Part shown: piece by piece, positions 1 through 8,236 of the stretch
Layout of the letters: each line of letters starts with the position of its first letter
How positions within the stretch are numbered: position 1 is the stretch's first letter
Source of the DNA: Candidatus Altarchaeales archaeon
GTDB lineage: Archaea > Altiarchaeota > Altiarchaeia > IMC4 > SCGC-AAA252-I15
Assembly (NCBI GenBank): GCA_014727915.1
Contig: WJMO01000011.1
Coordinates: forward strand, 21,466 to 85,465
Reading direction: 5' to 3'
Length of the DNA stretch: 64,000 nucleotides
The notes under the pieces: model-generated
Told to the model about the DNA's origin: nothing
Databases searched by the model: none
What the model saw: the letters and a program-made list of their open reading frames with translations, nothing else
Made by a program: the position numbers and the translations under genes

Positions 1-526
1 CGTACTCCCAGAGCCTCCGGAAACCTAGGTAGGTGGACTGGGCGGTCTCAGGCCTGAGATACCCTGTCCTCTTGCCCTTCCCAGTGCCAATGGTGGTCTG
101 GAACATAAGATTGTACTCGTAGGGCTCGCCGAAACCTCCCTTGCACTCCGGGCAGGTGATCCCACGTTCCTTCAGGAGGGCGTCCACCTCCTCAGCGGGC
201 TTGCCCTCCGCTTCGACACCCACCTCCTCCAGGAGCTTATCGGCCCTGTAGCACTCATGGCATCTGTTGCATTCTACCATCAGATCAGCGAAGCTGTCCA
301 CGTGGCCGGATGCTACCCACACCTCCTCAGGGCTCAGGGTAGGGCACTGGACCTCGAAGCATCCCTCGCCTATGACATAATGCCTCCTTAGCAGGTCCTC
401 GATATTCTGCTTTATCCTGGAGCCTATGGGACCATAGTCGACGAAACCGCTGACTCCCCTGTATATCTCAAAGGACGGGTAGGCTATCCCCCTCCTCTTC
501 GAAACGTCCATTATCCTGTCTTGCAT
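1..526 (-). CDS. glyS: Glycyl-tRNA synthetase, N-terminal part (cut by left edge)
   Basis: Charges tRNA-Gly with glycine in the cytoplasm. I translated the minus strand from an ATG at 526; about 175 residues are present and the frame runs off the left edge. The N-terminus has the class II GlyRS signature FVDYGPIG followed by a helix, then SGHVDSFADLMVEC, a CxxC zinc-binding pair (CNRC, with CPEC further on) and RPETAQ leading into motif 2, as in archaeal and eukaryotic-type alpha2 GlyRS. The start lies one base after the stop of the upstream gene (TAGTATG), so it is the last gene of a three-gene operon and probably translationally coupled. A second in-frame ATG at 511 is possible. Confidence 0.95.
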   Translation of the reverse strand, partial: MQDRIMDVSKRRGIAYPSFEIYRGVSGFVDYGPIGSRIKQNIEDLLRRHYVIGEGCFEVQCPTLSPEEVWVASGHVDSFADLMVECNRCHECYRADKLLEEVGVEAEGKPAEEVDALLKERGITCPECKGGFGEPYEYNLMFQTTIGTGKGKRTGYLRPETAQSTYLGFRRLWEY

Positions 527-527
527 A

Positions 528-2372
528 CTAATCTACCCTTGTCCTCTCTTCCTCTATGAGCTTCCTAAGCTCGTCCTCGACCTTGGTCTTGGTCTCAGAG
601 TCCCTTCTGATGGCCCACTCCTCGTCACGCCTCCTGACCCTCTCAGCCTCCTCCATCTTCTTCTTCCTGAATTCGGTCTCCATCACACGCCTCCTGCTGA
701 GTATCTGGAATATAAGGACTCCAGTGACGATAAGTATGACCGCACCCACTATGACGGCGTTCCTGAACTCTATGTCCTGCTGCCTGACTTTCTCCCTTGA
801 CTCCTTTATGATCCCGTCAGTGCGGGTTATTCCCAAGCTGTAATTGATCTCAACGTATATGTTATTGGCGCTCTCCGCCCATGGAAGCGCGTTCCGGTAA
901 TCTGATGTGTCATAGTATCCTTGTGCCTTGCTGTAGTAGCCGTTGGCTTCATCCAACTTTTCAGCTCCTTCCGTGATCTTAGCCATGAGCTCCTCCACAT
1001 TGGCTGTGCTCTCCTCGTCCCGTATGTCCATGTAGATCTTCTTGGACTTTGAAGCGTCCATCATAGCAGAATCAAAGTCCGCTACATTATAGTAGGCTAT
1101 CGCATTCTGCAGGTACATGTGGGCGTCATCCCTCTGTTTCGTCCTCAGGTTTATCTGATTGATGAAGGAGTCGACCTTGGACAGGCATACGTAGTTCTTA
1201 AGCTGGTCGCATATCTCCCGGGCCTTGTTGGCGTAGGCTTTCGCGTTTATCATCTGATTCTCCAAGTACATCTCCTGGCTGTTCTTGTAGTATTCCTCAG
1301 CGATCTGCAGCATCCTCTCCCTACCGCAGGTGTCCTGTATGTCGGACAGCAGAGCGTTGACCTCGCTCACATATGCCCAGTACCTCTTCATGTTGATCTG
1401 CTTGTCCGGCGGGAGCCTCCACTCCATGTTATATGCTTCATTGTAGAAGTCCATGTAAATGGACTTGGCCTTGTTCGCCCGGTCCGTCGCATTCAGGCAT
1501 TCATTCTCCATTATGGCGAATCTCTTAGCCTCCTCATAGAGGCTCTGCGCCTCCCTCATCCTCTGCTCCTTCGTGTCGTCTATAACCTCCCTGCACCTTG
1601 ACGCCAGCAACGTCGCGGTCGACATCCCCTCCTTGTCGTCTATTGACGTATAGAGGTTCTGTGCGTCTGCGGCGTATTCAACGCACCGCTGGTTATCCCC
1701 GGAGGCGTGGAATTTGATGGCGTCATCATACGCTGCCTTGGCCTGCATCCTTATGCTGCTCATCTTGTTGTTTATGCTGGTAAGCAGGGATGCTGAGTTG
1801 CTCACTCCCGCCTCATAGGGGCAGCTGTGGTATTTCTCACTCGCATTCAGAGCATAGTTCTTGGCTGACACGTAGAAATCCGATAGGAAGGCGTCCTGGG
1901 CCAGCTGGTAGAACTCATCACCAACCCTGATGCATTCAACCATCTCCTTGTTCATCTGCGCCCTTGCGCGGGTGATCAGGTCCTCAGTTATCAAGACGTT
2001 CGTGTTGTCCCCCAGGTTCTGGTAGATGAGCTTCGCCCTCTCGGCGAACTCGACAGACTTCTGAAGGTTATCATACCCGCCCTGCAGGAAATAGTCGTTT
2101 GCTATGCTCTTATAAGTCGAAGCCAGCTGGTTACCCGACAGCAGGGATTCTATGTTGTTTATCATGCTGTCGCATTTCTCGACACCCCAGGAGTTATCCA
2201 CCTGCTCGTACACCTCACGCGCCCTGTATACCGTGTTCAAAGCGTTCTTATAGTCTCCTGACTGGTAGTATATCTCGGCCGACTTATAAAAGCTGTCCGC
2301 CTCTATGTTGCTCGCCGCAGCCGCAAGACCCGACAAAACAACCAAAACCGCCAAGATAGCCTCCGCCCTCAT
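528..2372 (-). CDS. Exported TPR-repeat protein with C-terminal membrane anchor
   Basis: 614 aa. A signal peptide (residues 1-20, ending in AAAAS) is followed by about 500 residues of repeated helical hairpins of the type AxxYYxxGDYxxALxxAxxAxxIY, read as tetratricopeptide-like repeats. One hydrophobic segment lies at about 548-567, and a strongly charged tail rich in E, R and K ends the protein. Predicted topology: TPR domain outside the cell, tail in the cytoplasm. The repeats match those at the C-terminal end of the protein encoded just upstream, suggesting partners or paralogues. It starts one base after the upstream stop and ends one base before glyS. Function unknown; probably a scaffold for protein-protein contacts at the cell surface. 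Confidence 0.85.
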   Translation of the reverse strand: MRAEAILAVLVVLSGLAAAASNIEADSFYKSAEIYYQSGDYKNALNTVYRAREVYEQVDNSWGVEKCDSMINNIESLLSGNQLASTYKSIANDYFLQGGYDNLQKSVEFAERAKLIYQNLGDNTNVLITEDLITRARAQMNKEMVECIRVGDEFYQLAQDAFLSDFYVSAKNYALNASEKYHSCPYEAGVSNSASLLTSINNKMSSIRMQAKAAYDDAIKFHASGDNQRCVEYAADAQNLYTSIDDKEGMSTATLLASRCREVIDDTKEQRMREAQSLYEEAKRFAIMENECLNATDRANKAKSIYMDFYNEAYNMEWRLPPDKQINMKRYWAYVSEVNALLSDIQDTCGRERMLQIAEEYYKNSQEMYLENQMINAKAYANKAREICDQLKNYVCLSKVDSFINQINLRTKQRDDAHMYLQNAIAYYNVADFDSAMMDASKSKKIYMDIRDEESTANVEELMAKITEGAEKLDEANGYYSKAQGYYDTSDYRNALPWAESANNIYVEINYSLGITRTDGIIKESREKVRQQDIEFRNAVIVGAVILIVTGVLIFQILSRRRVMETEFRKKKMEEAERVRRRDEEWAIRRDSETKTKVEDELRKLIEEERTRVD

Positions 2373-2373
2373 G

Positions 2374-4257
2374 CTACTTCACCTCGTCGAAATCGTCCAG
2401 GTCATCCATACCCATCATATCCTCCTCGAAGCTTCCCGAACGCTGCATAGAATCGTCTATCGTCTCCACACCCTCGGACCTCCTCTTGACGAGCAAAAGT
2501 ATCACGATAACAGCCAACACACCTATCACTATGTAAAGCATCCTATTCGGCTTCTCAGGCTCTGGGAGCGTGGATGATGTGCTCTTGGGCAGCGTGCTCA
2601 GATATTGCGGGTACTCCAGCTGCTTCTCCACCTGCAGCAGCAGCAGCTCGCATTTGACCTCCCCCTCACGGTCCCCGTTCGACTTGTAGATGTCCATCGC
2701 CTTCTCAGCCAATGTCTTAGCAGAGGCGTAATCGCCCGAGAAGAACGCATCCTGTGCCCTCGAGTACATTATGTTGGCCGCTTCTAGGCTGTCCTCCTGC
2801 AGCAGCCCCTCAATCAACGTTATCAGCCTCTCCGAATCGACCTGTCCCTTCTCATACCCGACCTCTATATACAGGTTCTTGGCTTCGCGGAAGTACTCCA
2901 GTGCACTCTCATAGTCTGATGTGATGTAAGCCTCCTGCCCCAGGTTGTATGCAGTATCCGCCCTCCTGCGGATGTTATACGTCTCGTTGACCATGAACGC
3001 CATGATCCTGGGCTCGTTGGAGACCACCACAACCTCGTCCACGAGGTCTCCGAATATGTTGCCCGACGCCACCTTCATCAGCGGGACTCCCGTGTTATGC
3101 CGCCACTTGAAGTTGCCAGAAAGGTCCAGCAGGTATACAGTACCGCTCAACACCGAGACCAGAAGGTCCTCCACCTGGTCGTTGTCAACGTCCTTTATGA
3201 ACAGCTGGCTGGGCTCCCCGTCCAACGGGTAATCCCAGATCGGCATTCCATTATGGTCGAGCGCGTATAGCTTGTTGTCTGAGCAGGCGACCAGCATCTC
3301 ATCTAAGTCGTCGGTGTCCAAGTCCACCATGACAATGTCATTAACCGTGCATTTGAGGTCGGCGGTCCATTGCACCGAGCTTTTAATCTTGATGTTTTCA
3401 TTCGTGCTGGCTACGATTTCCGTGGTCTTCACAGCGATAATCCTCTCCGAATCGGTGACAACCAGTATGTCAGGGAATCCAGTGTCCGTCAACTTGCCGA
3501 TGAGTATCCGGCGTATCCCCTTCTTCAGCTTGGGCAGGTCTGGTTCGACGTCAACCTGTGTCATCAACCGCCCGTTATAGTTTATGAAATACAGCTGGTC
3601 GCTGCCTGCGATAATGTCTTTTCTACCGTTCGAGTCCATGTCATACATGTTCACAGCCATGACCGGGATGTCCAACAGACCGTCGCCCTTGTCGGGGTAG
3701 TTCCATATTCGCTCACCATAGCTCCTGAAGAGATACACTCGCCCGTCAGACCCCCCCACAACCTCATAGTACTTGTCCCCCTCCACATCGTCTATGTGGA
3801 TGTCGTTCAAGACCGCGGTAGAATCGAACTTCCGCTTCAGATTACCTCTGCTGTCGAGTATCCTTATGCTTCCCCTGTGGATCTGGGGTGTGCCGAGTAT
3901 CTGCCCGCTCGACAGTATGATCTCGTATCTCTGGTCCCGGTCCAGGTCGAATACCATCGCATCCTTTATCACGTCATCCACGCCGTAATGCCACATCTTC
4001 GTCCCGTTCTTCGTGTAAACTGAGACGTGGTTCTTGTTCTTTATGTTCCTCGTTCCAGCGCTACCAGAAGTCACGACGCACACGTCTTCGAAGCCGTCGC
4101 CGTCCACGTCCACCACGGAGTTCAGGACGACAGAAACCCGCTCATCCAATCCGGTCACAGGATAGTCCTCCCATAGCGGGGAAAGAACAGTGGGCTCCTC
4201 GGCTGCCGCCGATATGGAAATCAAAAAAACCAGGAGAAAAACCCATGCTACTCTCAT
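2374..4257 (-). CDS. Exported beta-propeller/TPR membrane protein
   Basis: About 627 aa from the ATG at 4257. A GTG seven codons upstream is also open, but the ATG begins a clean signal peptide (MRVAWVFLLVFLISISAAA) and sits 27 bp from a TATA box. Residues ~30-430 hold FG-GAP/PQQ-like propeller blades with repeated DVDGDGFED, DMDSNGRKD and DLDTDDLDE calcium-type loops followed by YLLDLSG or LYALDHNG strands. Residues ~440-560 are TPR-like and similar to the downstream protein. A TM helix (MLYIVIGVLAVIVILLL) and an acidic cytoplasmic tail end it. It is the first gene of the operon leading to glyS. Role inferred: surface binding or sensing; ligand unknown. Confidence 0.85.
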   Translation of the reverse strand: MRVAWVFLLVFLISISAAAEEPTVLSPLWEDYPVTGLDERVSVVLNSVVDVDGDGFEDVCVVTSGSAGTRNIKNKNHVSVYTKNGTKMWHYGVDDVIKDAMVFDLDRDQRYEIILSSGQILGTPQIHRGSIRILDSRGNLKRKFDSTAVLNDIHIDDVEGDKYYEVVGGSDGRVYLFRSYGERIWNYPDKGDGLLDIPVMAVNMYDMDSNGRKDIIAGSDQLYFINYNGRLMTQVDVEPDLPKLKKGIRRILIGKLTDTGFPDILVVTDSERIIAVKTTEIVASTNENIKIKSSVQWTADLKCTVNDIVMVDLDTDDLDEMLVACSDNKLYALDHNGMPIWDYPLDGEPSQLFIKDVDNDQVEDLLVSVLSGTVYLLDLSGNFKWRHNTGVPLMKVASGNIFGDLVDEVVVVSNEPRIMAFMVNETYNIRRRADTAYNLGQEAYITSDYESALEYFREAKNLYIEVGYEKGQVDSERLITLIEGLLQEDSLEAANIMYSRAQDAFFSGDYASAKTLAEKAMDIYKSNGDREGEVKCELLLLQVEKQLEYPQYLSTLPKSTSSTLPEPEKPNRMLYIVIGVLAVIVILLLVKRRSEGVETIDDSMQRSGSFEEDMMGMDDLDDFDEVK

Positions 4258-4280
4258 CCTAGATAATTGAGAACACACGA

Positions 4281-4287
4281 TTATAAG
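4281..4287 (-). promoter_or_regulatory. TATA box of the propeller-TPR-glyS operon
   Basis: CTTATAA on the minus strand, its centre 27 bp upstream of the ATG at 4257. This is the spacing of a leaderless archaeal transcript and supports the 4257 start. Confidence 0.6.
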
Positions 4288-4289
4288 CG

Positions 4290-5264
4290 TTATTCGGGCC
4301 TGTAGAACTCTGCCGCGTCCTCCGGAGCCATCGTATTTATTATTATCTCCGAACCCAGTTCGAAGCCAGCCCAGTTGGACAGCCTGGGCAGCAATTCTAC
4401 ATGCAGGTGAAGGTCCGCCCCTCTGGGGTTGACGTGGAAGTAAAGGTTATACGGTGGGTCGTTAAGTCCGTCCCTCAGCTTCTCAAGCAGGAGCTTAAAC
4501 GCAGAGGCCATGCTATGGCGCTCCTCGTCTGAAAGGTCTCCCAGATCGTGAACATGCCTCTTAGGCACTATCCACGCCTCCATCGGGCTTCTCGACGCGT
4601 AGGGTGTGAACACTGCCATGTGATAGTCTTCCCACACCTTCCTCGGACCTCCCACCTCCTTCTTCCAGGCGTCGCATAGGGGGCAGGAACCGTTCAACGT
4701 CTTATACCTCTCAACCGCCTCAGCCTCCTCCTTGACAAGCCTGGGGACCACAGGGGTCGAGATGATCTGGGTGTGGGTGTGTGAGAGGGAAGCCCCGGCC
4801 TTTCTGCCGTGGTTCTTGAAAACGAGAGCGTATCTGACCCTGGGGTCCGATAGCATATGCTCCACTCTCTCATTGTACACTGATAGCACATGGCTTATCC
4901 TCTCTATCGAAAGGTCGGAGACCGACTTGCTGTGGGCCGGGTTCTCAACCACGATCTCATGGTATCCGTAGGCTGGCATGAGCTCGTCCGAACCCTCCTC
5001 CTCTTCGGTCGTCACTGCAGGGTACTTGTTGGGGAACACCCGGATGACCCAGTGACCGTCCTCCTCCACCCTGCTTATCTCAGCGGGTGTCATCTCCTCG
5101 TTCCCAGGGCAGAAAAAGCACGTCTTGCCATCTTCCTCCGGAGCGGGGTCCCTCTTGAAGTCGCTCGGCCTCTTACCCCTCCCAACTGCGATTATGACTC
5201 TCCGGTCGAGGAAGTAGTCTTTCCTCAACTCGTTCTCCATGGGAGAGAATGTGATTACAGGCAT
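4290..5264 (-). CDS. galT: Galactose-1-phosphate uridylyltransferase (GalT, HIT superfamily)
   Basis: 324 aa, near normal GalT length. Transfers UMP between UDP-glucose and galactose 1-phosphate (Leloir pathway), feeding nucleotide sugars for surface glycans. The active-site HxHxQ motif is HTHTQ at residues 162-166, H164 being the expected uridylylated histidine. Zinc-site cysteines are CFFC at 49-52, with SCPLC later. VPKRHVHD and LHLHVELLP are the second-domain HIT-like motifs. The start MPVITFSPMENELRKDYFLDR fits archaeal homologues. It is divergent from the gene at 5304 with only 39 bp between, so the two promoters overlap. No other Leloir gene is in the window. Confidence 0.92.
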   Translation of the reverse strand: MPVITFSPMENELRKDYFLDRRVIIAVGRGKRPSDFKRDPAPEEDGKTCFFCPGNEEMTPAEISRVEEDGHWVIRVFPNKYPAVTTEEEEGSDELMPAYGYHEIVVENPAHSKSVSDLSIERISHVLSVYNERVEHMLSDPRVRYALVFKNHGRKAGASLSHTHTQIISTPVVPRLVKEEAEAVERYKTLNGSCPLCDAWKKEVGGPRKVWEDYHMAVFTPYASRSPMEAWIVPKRHVHDLGDLSDEERHSMASAFKLLLEKLRDGLNDPPYNLYFHVNPRGADLHLHVELLPRLSNWAGFELGSEIIINTMAPEDAAEFYRPE

Positions 5265-5273
5265 TTAAACCAG

Positions 5274-5280
5274 ATTTAAG
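5274..5280 (+). promoter_or_regulatory. TATA-like box in the galT/5304 divergent intergenic
   Basis: ATTTAAG, about 27 bp upstream of the ATG at 5304. A separate AT-rich stretch at 5283-5290 is placed for galT on the other strand. The two promoters sit inside 39 bp and probably cannot be occupied independently. Confidence 0.5.
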
Positions 5281-5303
5281 CAGGTAAATCCAGTACTTCT
5301 AAC

Positions 5304-6317
5304 ATGGGAAAGTCAGGTGCTGCGGTTGTGAGAAGAGAGCTGAAGCTCGTCGGAGATGACATTGAATTGAACCGTGTGACGGCAGACCAGCTTACAACAC
5401 AGCAGCTGGAAGAGGTCGGCAGGCTAGACCGTAAGAGGGCATCATCTGCCGGGCTCAACCCCCTCACATCGGACAAAACAGGGTTGAACGCCCGAATCGC
5501 GGGTGTGGAGGGGGAACACCACCTAAAAGAGGGGAAGCTCAGGGTAGAATCTGACATGGGCTCTAATGTTGACATGCCAGGCAGCCCTACGCAAAGGCAT
5601 GAATCCCTCCTCTCAGGCAATGTGGATCAGCCGGGCGTCCACGCTCACCTGGACACGGAGCGCACAACAGACCTGCTGGCAGGCTCCGATGTAAAGGCCG
5701 CCTCAGACACGGCGGGTTCGGTGAGGGCGGGGGTCATCTCCGAGGGGGGGACAGACCGGCTAACCCCAGCAGCCTCTGAGAGGGTGGCTTACACCGGAGT
5801 TTCAACAACACCCGAGGAAGTCATAGTCTCCGCGCGTGGTAGGGTAAGTCAACTGCCAGAGGTCGGGCGCAAGCTTGGGGATGCGATGTCCGAGCTTGCC
5901 AATGACATGATGAAATCAACCGACGGAAGCAGCGTGGACGACCTGGCAGCGGACTTTGAAAAAGCACATGATATCGTGGAATCCGCGGTGAAGCAGAGGG
6001 CGCTGATATCGGATAGGCTGTCCACGCAGGGTGTAACAGATGAGGTGGCCCAGGAGCGGCTACTCCGACACCTTGGAATCGCAGCCTTCAAGACCTCCGC
6101 CTTCCTGGGGTCGACAGGCACCTTCTTGGATGGAAAACAGCTCTTGGACCAGACCGTGGCCGTGCTGTCCGGTGAGGAGGAGCGCAGCTGGCAGTCCGAC
6201 CAGGTGCTTAAGGAGTTCCTGTCCAACCAGGGTATACGGAGGGACCATCCCAACCTGATGAGGTGGATAGAGGGGATGCTCACAGACGAGCAAGGGAGGG
6301 GCAGACAGGCAGCTTGA
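5304..6317 (+). CDS. Protein of unknown function upstream of the FtsZ-like gene
   Basis: 337 aa, soluble, no signal or TM segment. Residues 1-170 are low in hydrophobics and rich in G, S, T, D and E, so probably disordered or extended. Residues ~175-330 are helical (LGDAMSELANDMM; DLAADFEKAHDIVESAVKQR; ERLLRHLGIAAFKTSAFLG). I recognise no family. Its TGA is two bases before the ATG of the FtsZ-like protein, so the two are co-translated in effect and probably act together. Inference only: a cytoskeletal adaptor or regulator. The start is set by the TATA box 27 bp upstream. Confidence 0.7.
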   Translation: MGKSGAAVVRRELKLVGDDIELNRVTADQLTTQQLEEVGRLDRKRASSAGLNPLTSDKTGLNARIAGVEGEHHLKEGKLRVESDMGSNVDMPGSPTQRHESLLSGNVDQPGVHAHLDTERTTDLLAGSDVKAASDTAGSVRAGVISEGGTDRLTPAASERVAYTGVSTTPEEVIVSARGRVSQLPEVGRKLGDAMSELANDMMKSTDGSSVDDLAADFEKAHDIVESAVKQRALISDRLSTQGVTDEVAQERLLRHLGIAAFKTSAFLGSTGTFLDGKQLLDQTVAVLSGEEERSWQSDQVLKEFLSNQGIRRDHPNLMRWIEGMLTDEQGRGRQAA

Positions 6318-6319
6318 AG

Positions 6320-7204
6320 ATGTCCAAGATAAAAGTAGTTGGTGTGGGCGGAAGCGGTTGCGCGACAGCCGAGAAGATGGAGGCCTGCAGCGGATGCCAT
6401 CTAGTAGCAGTCCACACGGATGCCATGAGCCTCCTGAAGTACAAGGTCCACGATAAGATACTCGTAGGCAAGGCTGTCACCCGCGGACGGAGCACGGGCA
6501 ACAACATATCTCTCGGCGAGGAAGCCGCCCTCTCAGACAGGGACAGGATATCCGAGGTTCTAGGGGACTGTGACGTGGTATTCCTCGTAGCCGGCCTGGG
6601 CGGCGGAACGGGCGCAGGGGCGTCGCCGATAGTCGCTGAAGAGGCCAAAGGACATGGCAGCGCGGTTATAGCGTTCGTTAACATACCCTTCACAGCCGAG
6701 GGAAAGGTATGCCGGTCCAATGCGGATAATGGGATCAGCCGCCTAAGACCCTTCTGCAACCTGATAGTCGTGGTGGAAAATGACAGGTTCCTCAAACTGG
6801 TCCACGACCTCTCCATAAGGGACGCTTTCACCACCGTCAACCGGATAATACTCGAGGCGGTGACTGGCATGGTGGTGTTGATAGAGGATTCGGGATTGGA
6901 GAACATAATGCCCATGCTCAGGGGGTATGCGACATTAGGTCATGGCGTCGGCTCCAACCCCCGGAAGGCGTTGAGGGCTGCGTTGGACTCTCCGCTGATA
7001 GGCGCGGACATATCAACTGCCTCTGGGGTCCTGCTGAACTTCACATCCCATTCCAAGTCTGTTGAGGGCATACAGCCCGCCTTGGAGGAGCTGAACTCGA
7101 ACATATCCTCTGCGGCGGGTGTCGTGTGGACCAACACCGCAGACGACAGCGCCGAAGCGGTGGAGGTCCTGGCGCTCTTCTCAGGCGTTGAATTGACGGT
7201 CTGA
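6320..7204 (+). CDS. Divergent FtsZ/tubulin-superfamily GTPase-like protein
   Basis: 294 aa from the ATG at 6320; the frame is open further upstream, but MSKIKVVGVGGSG is the canonical beta-1/T1 start. The tubulin signature is GGGTGAG (94-100) after AGL, with SPIVAEEA next, as in FtsZ. The protein is shorter than FtsZ (usually 350-400 aa) and lacks the acidic C-terminal tail that binds membrane adaptors. In the T7 position (about 188-196) the usual NxDFxD is replaced by LIEDSGLEN, so the second catalytic Asp is missing. That predicts weak or no polymer-activated GTP hydrolysis. It is paired with the unknown gene just upstream. Best call: a non-canonical FtsZ-like family member, not the main division FtsZ. 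Confidence 0.8.
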   Translation: MSKIKVVGVGGSGCATAEKMEACSGCHLVAVHTDAMSLLKYKVHDKILVGKAVTRGRSTGNNISLGEEAALSDRDRISEVLGDCDVVFLVAGLGGGTGAGASPIVAEEAKGHGSAVIAFVNIPFTAEGKVCRSNADNGISRLRPFCNLIVVVENDRFLKLVHDLSIRDAFTTVNRIILEAVTGMVVLIEDSGLENIMPMLRGYATLGHGVGSNPRKALRAALDSPLIGADISTASGVLLNFTSHSKSVEGIQPALEELNSNISSAAGVVWTNTADDSAEAVEVLALFSGVELTV

Positions 7205-7207
7205 ATG

Positions 7208-7215
7208 CTTTTAAA
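7208..7215 (+). promoter_or_regulatory. TATA box of the tat operon
   Basis: CTTTTAAA, centred about 28 bp before the tatA ATG at 7240. A second AT-rich run (TTTTATATT, 7224-7232) is too close to the start to serve a leaderless transcript. Confidence 0.55.
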
Positions 7216-7239
7216 CCGGGATGTTTTATATTCTCTCAT

Positions 7240-7398
7240 ATGGCCTTCAGCACCAATGAGCTCCTGATAGTCCTTTTGATAATCCTGCTGCTCTTTGGGG
7301 GCAGGAAGCTCCCGGAACTGGCTCGTTCCCTGGGCCTTTCCATGAACGAATTCAAGAAGACCCAGGAAAAGCCCAAGGAGAATACTGCGGAAAAGTGA
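7240..7398 (+). CDS. tatA: TatA, twin-arginine translocase subunit
   Basis: 52 aa. One N-terminal hydrophobic helix (ELLIVLLIILLLFGG), then the family hinge FGGRKLPELARSLG and an amphipathic helix ending in a short charged tail (KKTQEKPKEN). It forms the oligomeric pore of the Tat system, which moves folded, often cofactor-bearing proteins across the membrane. Its TGA overlaps the GTG start of tatC (GTGA). It is short for TatA but complete in the functional core. Confidence 0.93.
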   Translation: MAFSTNELLIVLLIILLLFGGRKLPELARSLGLSMNEFKKTQEKPKENTAEK

Positions 7399-8093
7399 AA
7401 GCATCCCTGACAGAGCATCTTAAAGAGCTGAGACGCAGGCTGATATCTGTTTTGTCCGTGTTCGCAATCGCGGCCATCCTATCCTATCCGATCTCCCCTT
7501 CACTGCTGTCAAGGGCGAAAGCCGACCTACTCGGCGACTTAGACCTGGTTGTTTTGGGGCCTCAGGAGGCGCTTATGATATACGTGAAGGTTTCGGTGCT
7601 GCTGGGTTTCGCCTTCACCATGCCCGTGCTCACCTATCATGTATGGGCGTTCATATCACCAGGCCTCCTAAAGAAGGAGAAGGAGTTCATCGCATACCTT
7701 GTGCTGCCTTCCGCCTTACTCTTCGCGTCCGGGCTGCTCTTCGGATACTATGCCCTACTCCCGGTGGCGTTGAAGTTCCTGATAGCCTCCGCGCAGCCCC
7801 TGGCAACCCCCATGCTGTCATTGGATCACACCTTCACATTCATCGTGTCGATACTGTTGGCTTTGGGTGTCATATTCCAGCTTCCCCTGGTAACAGCCGC
7901 CCTAGCCAGGCTCGGCCTCCTCGATTCCCGTGCCCTGTCCAGGTACAGGAGGCATTCTATCGTAGTGATACTGCTGGTGTCTGCGATGGTCACCGACCCG
8001 AGCGTCGTGACCCAGCTCCTCCTTGCCGTGCCGATGATAATACTGTATGAGGTCGGCATTTTTACGTCTAAACTCGCAGGTGGTAATGGATGA
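7395..8093 (+). CDS. tatC: TatC, twin-arginine translocase receptor
   Basis: 232 aa, GTG start overlapping the tatA stop. Six membrane helices. The N-terminal EHLKELRRRLI is the conserved cytoplasmic site that contacts the twin-arginine signal. GPQEALMIYVKVSVLLGF and YHVWAFISPGLLKKEKEF are strongly conserved TatC segments. It recognises Tat signal peptides and recruits TatA. One likely client, the radical SAM protein with SRREFLK, is encoded at 16121-17311. Its stop overlaps the next tatA-like start by ATGA. Confidence 0.97.
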   Translation: MKASLTEHLKELRRRLISVLSVFAIAAILSYPISPSLLSRAKADLLGDLDLVVLGPQEALMIYVKVSVLLGFAFTMPVLTYHVWAFISPGLLKKEKEFIAYLVLPSALLFASGLLFGYYALLPVALKFLIASAQPLATPMLSLDHTFTFIVSILLALGVIFQLPLVTAALARLGLLDSRALSRYRRHSIVVILLVSAMVTDPSVVTQLLLAVPMIILYEVGIFTSKLAGGNG

Positions 8094-8236
8094 TCAGCAC
8101 GCTTGAGCTAATTGTGGCTTTCATAATCTTGTTGGTGCTCTTCGGCCCTGAGCGTCTGCCTGAGATGGCACGCGAGGCTGGGAATGCTGTGAGAGAGCTT
8201 AGGGAGGCGTTTTATGGGAAGGAACTCAAGGGCTAG
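8090..8236 (+). CDS. tatA: Second TatA/TatB-like subunit
   Basis: 48 aa. A hydrophobic helix (STLELIVAFIILLVLFG), then the hinge FGPERLPEMAREAG and an amphipathic helix. FGPERLPE (Pro after Gly) is closer to TatB or bifunctional TatA than the FGGRKLPE of the first copy, so the two may have different roles. The start overlaps the tatC stop (ATGA). The 3' end overlaps the lipoprotein gene by 23 bp. Confidence 0.88.
   Translation: MISTLELIVAFIILLVLFGPERLPEMAREAGNAVRELREAFYGKELKG

Noticed and set aside
3370..4023. 217-codon plus-strand frame inside the propeller gene
   Set aside because: Antisense shadow of a GC-rich gene with clear FG-GAP-like repeats on the minus strand.
6060..6400. Long minus-strand open frames opposite the 337-aa gene and the FtsZ-like gene
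   Set aside because: They are shadows of strongly supported plus-strand genes; no recognisable domains, starts or promoters.
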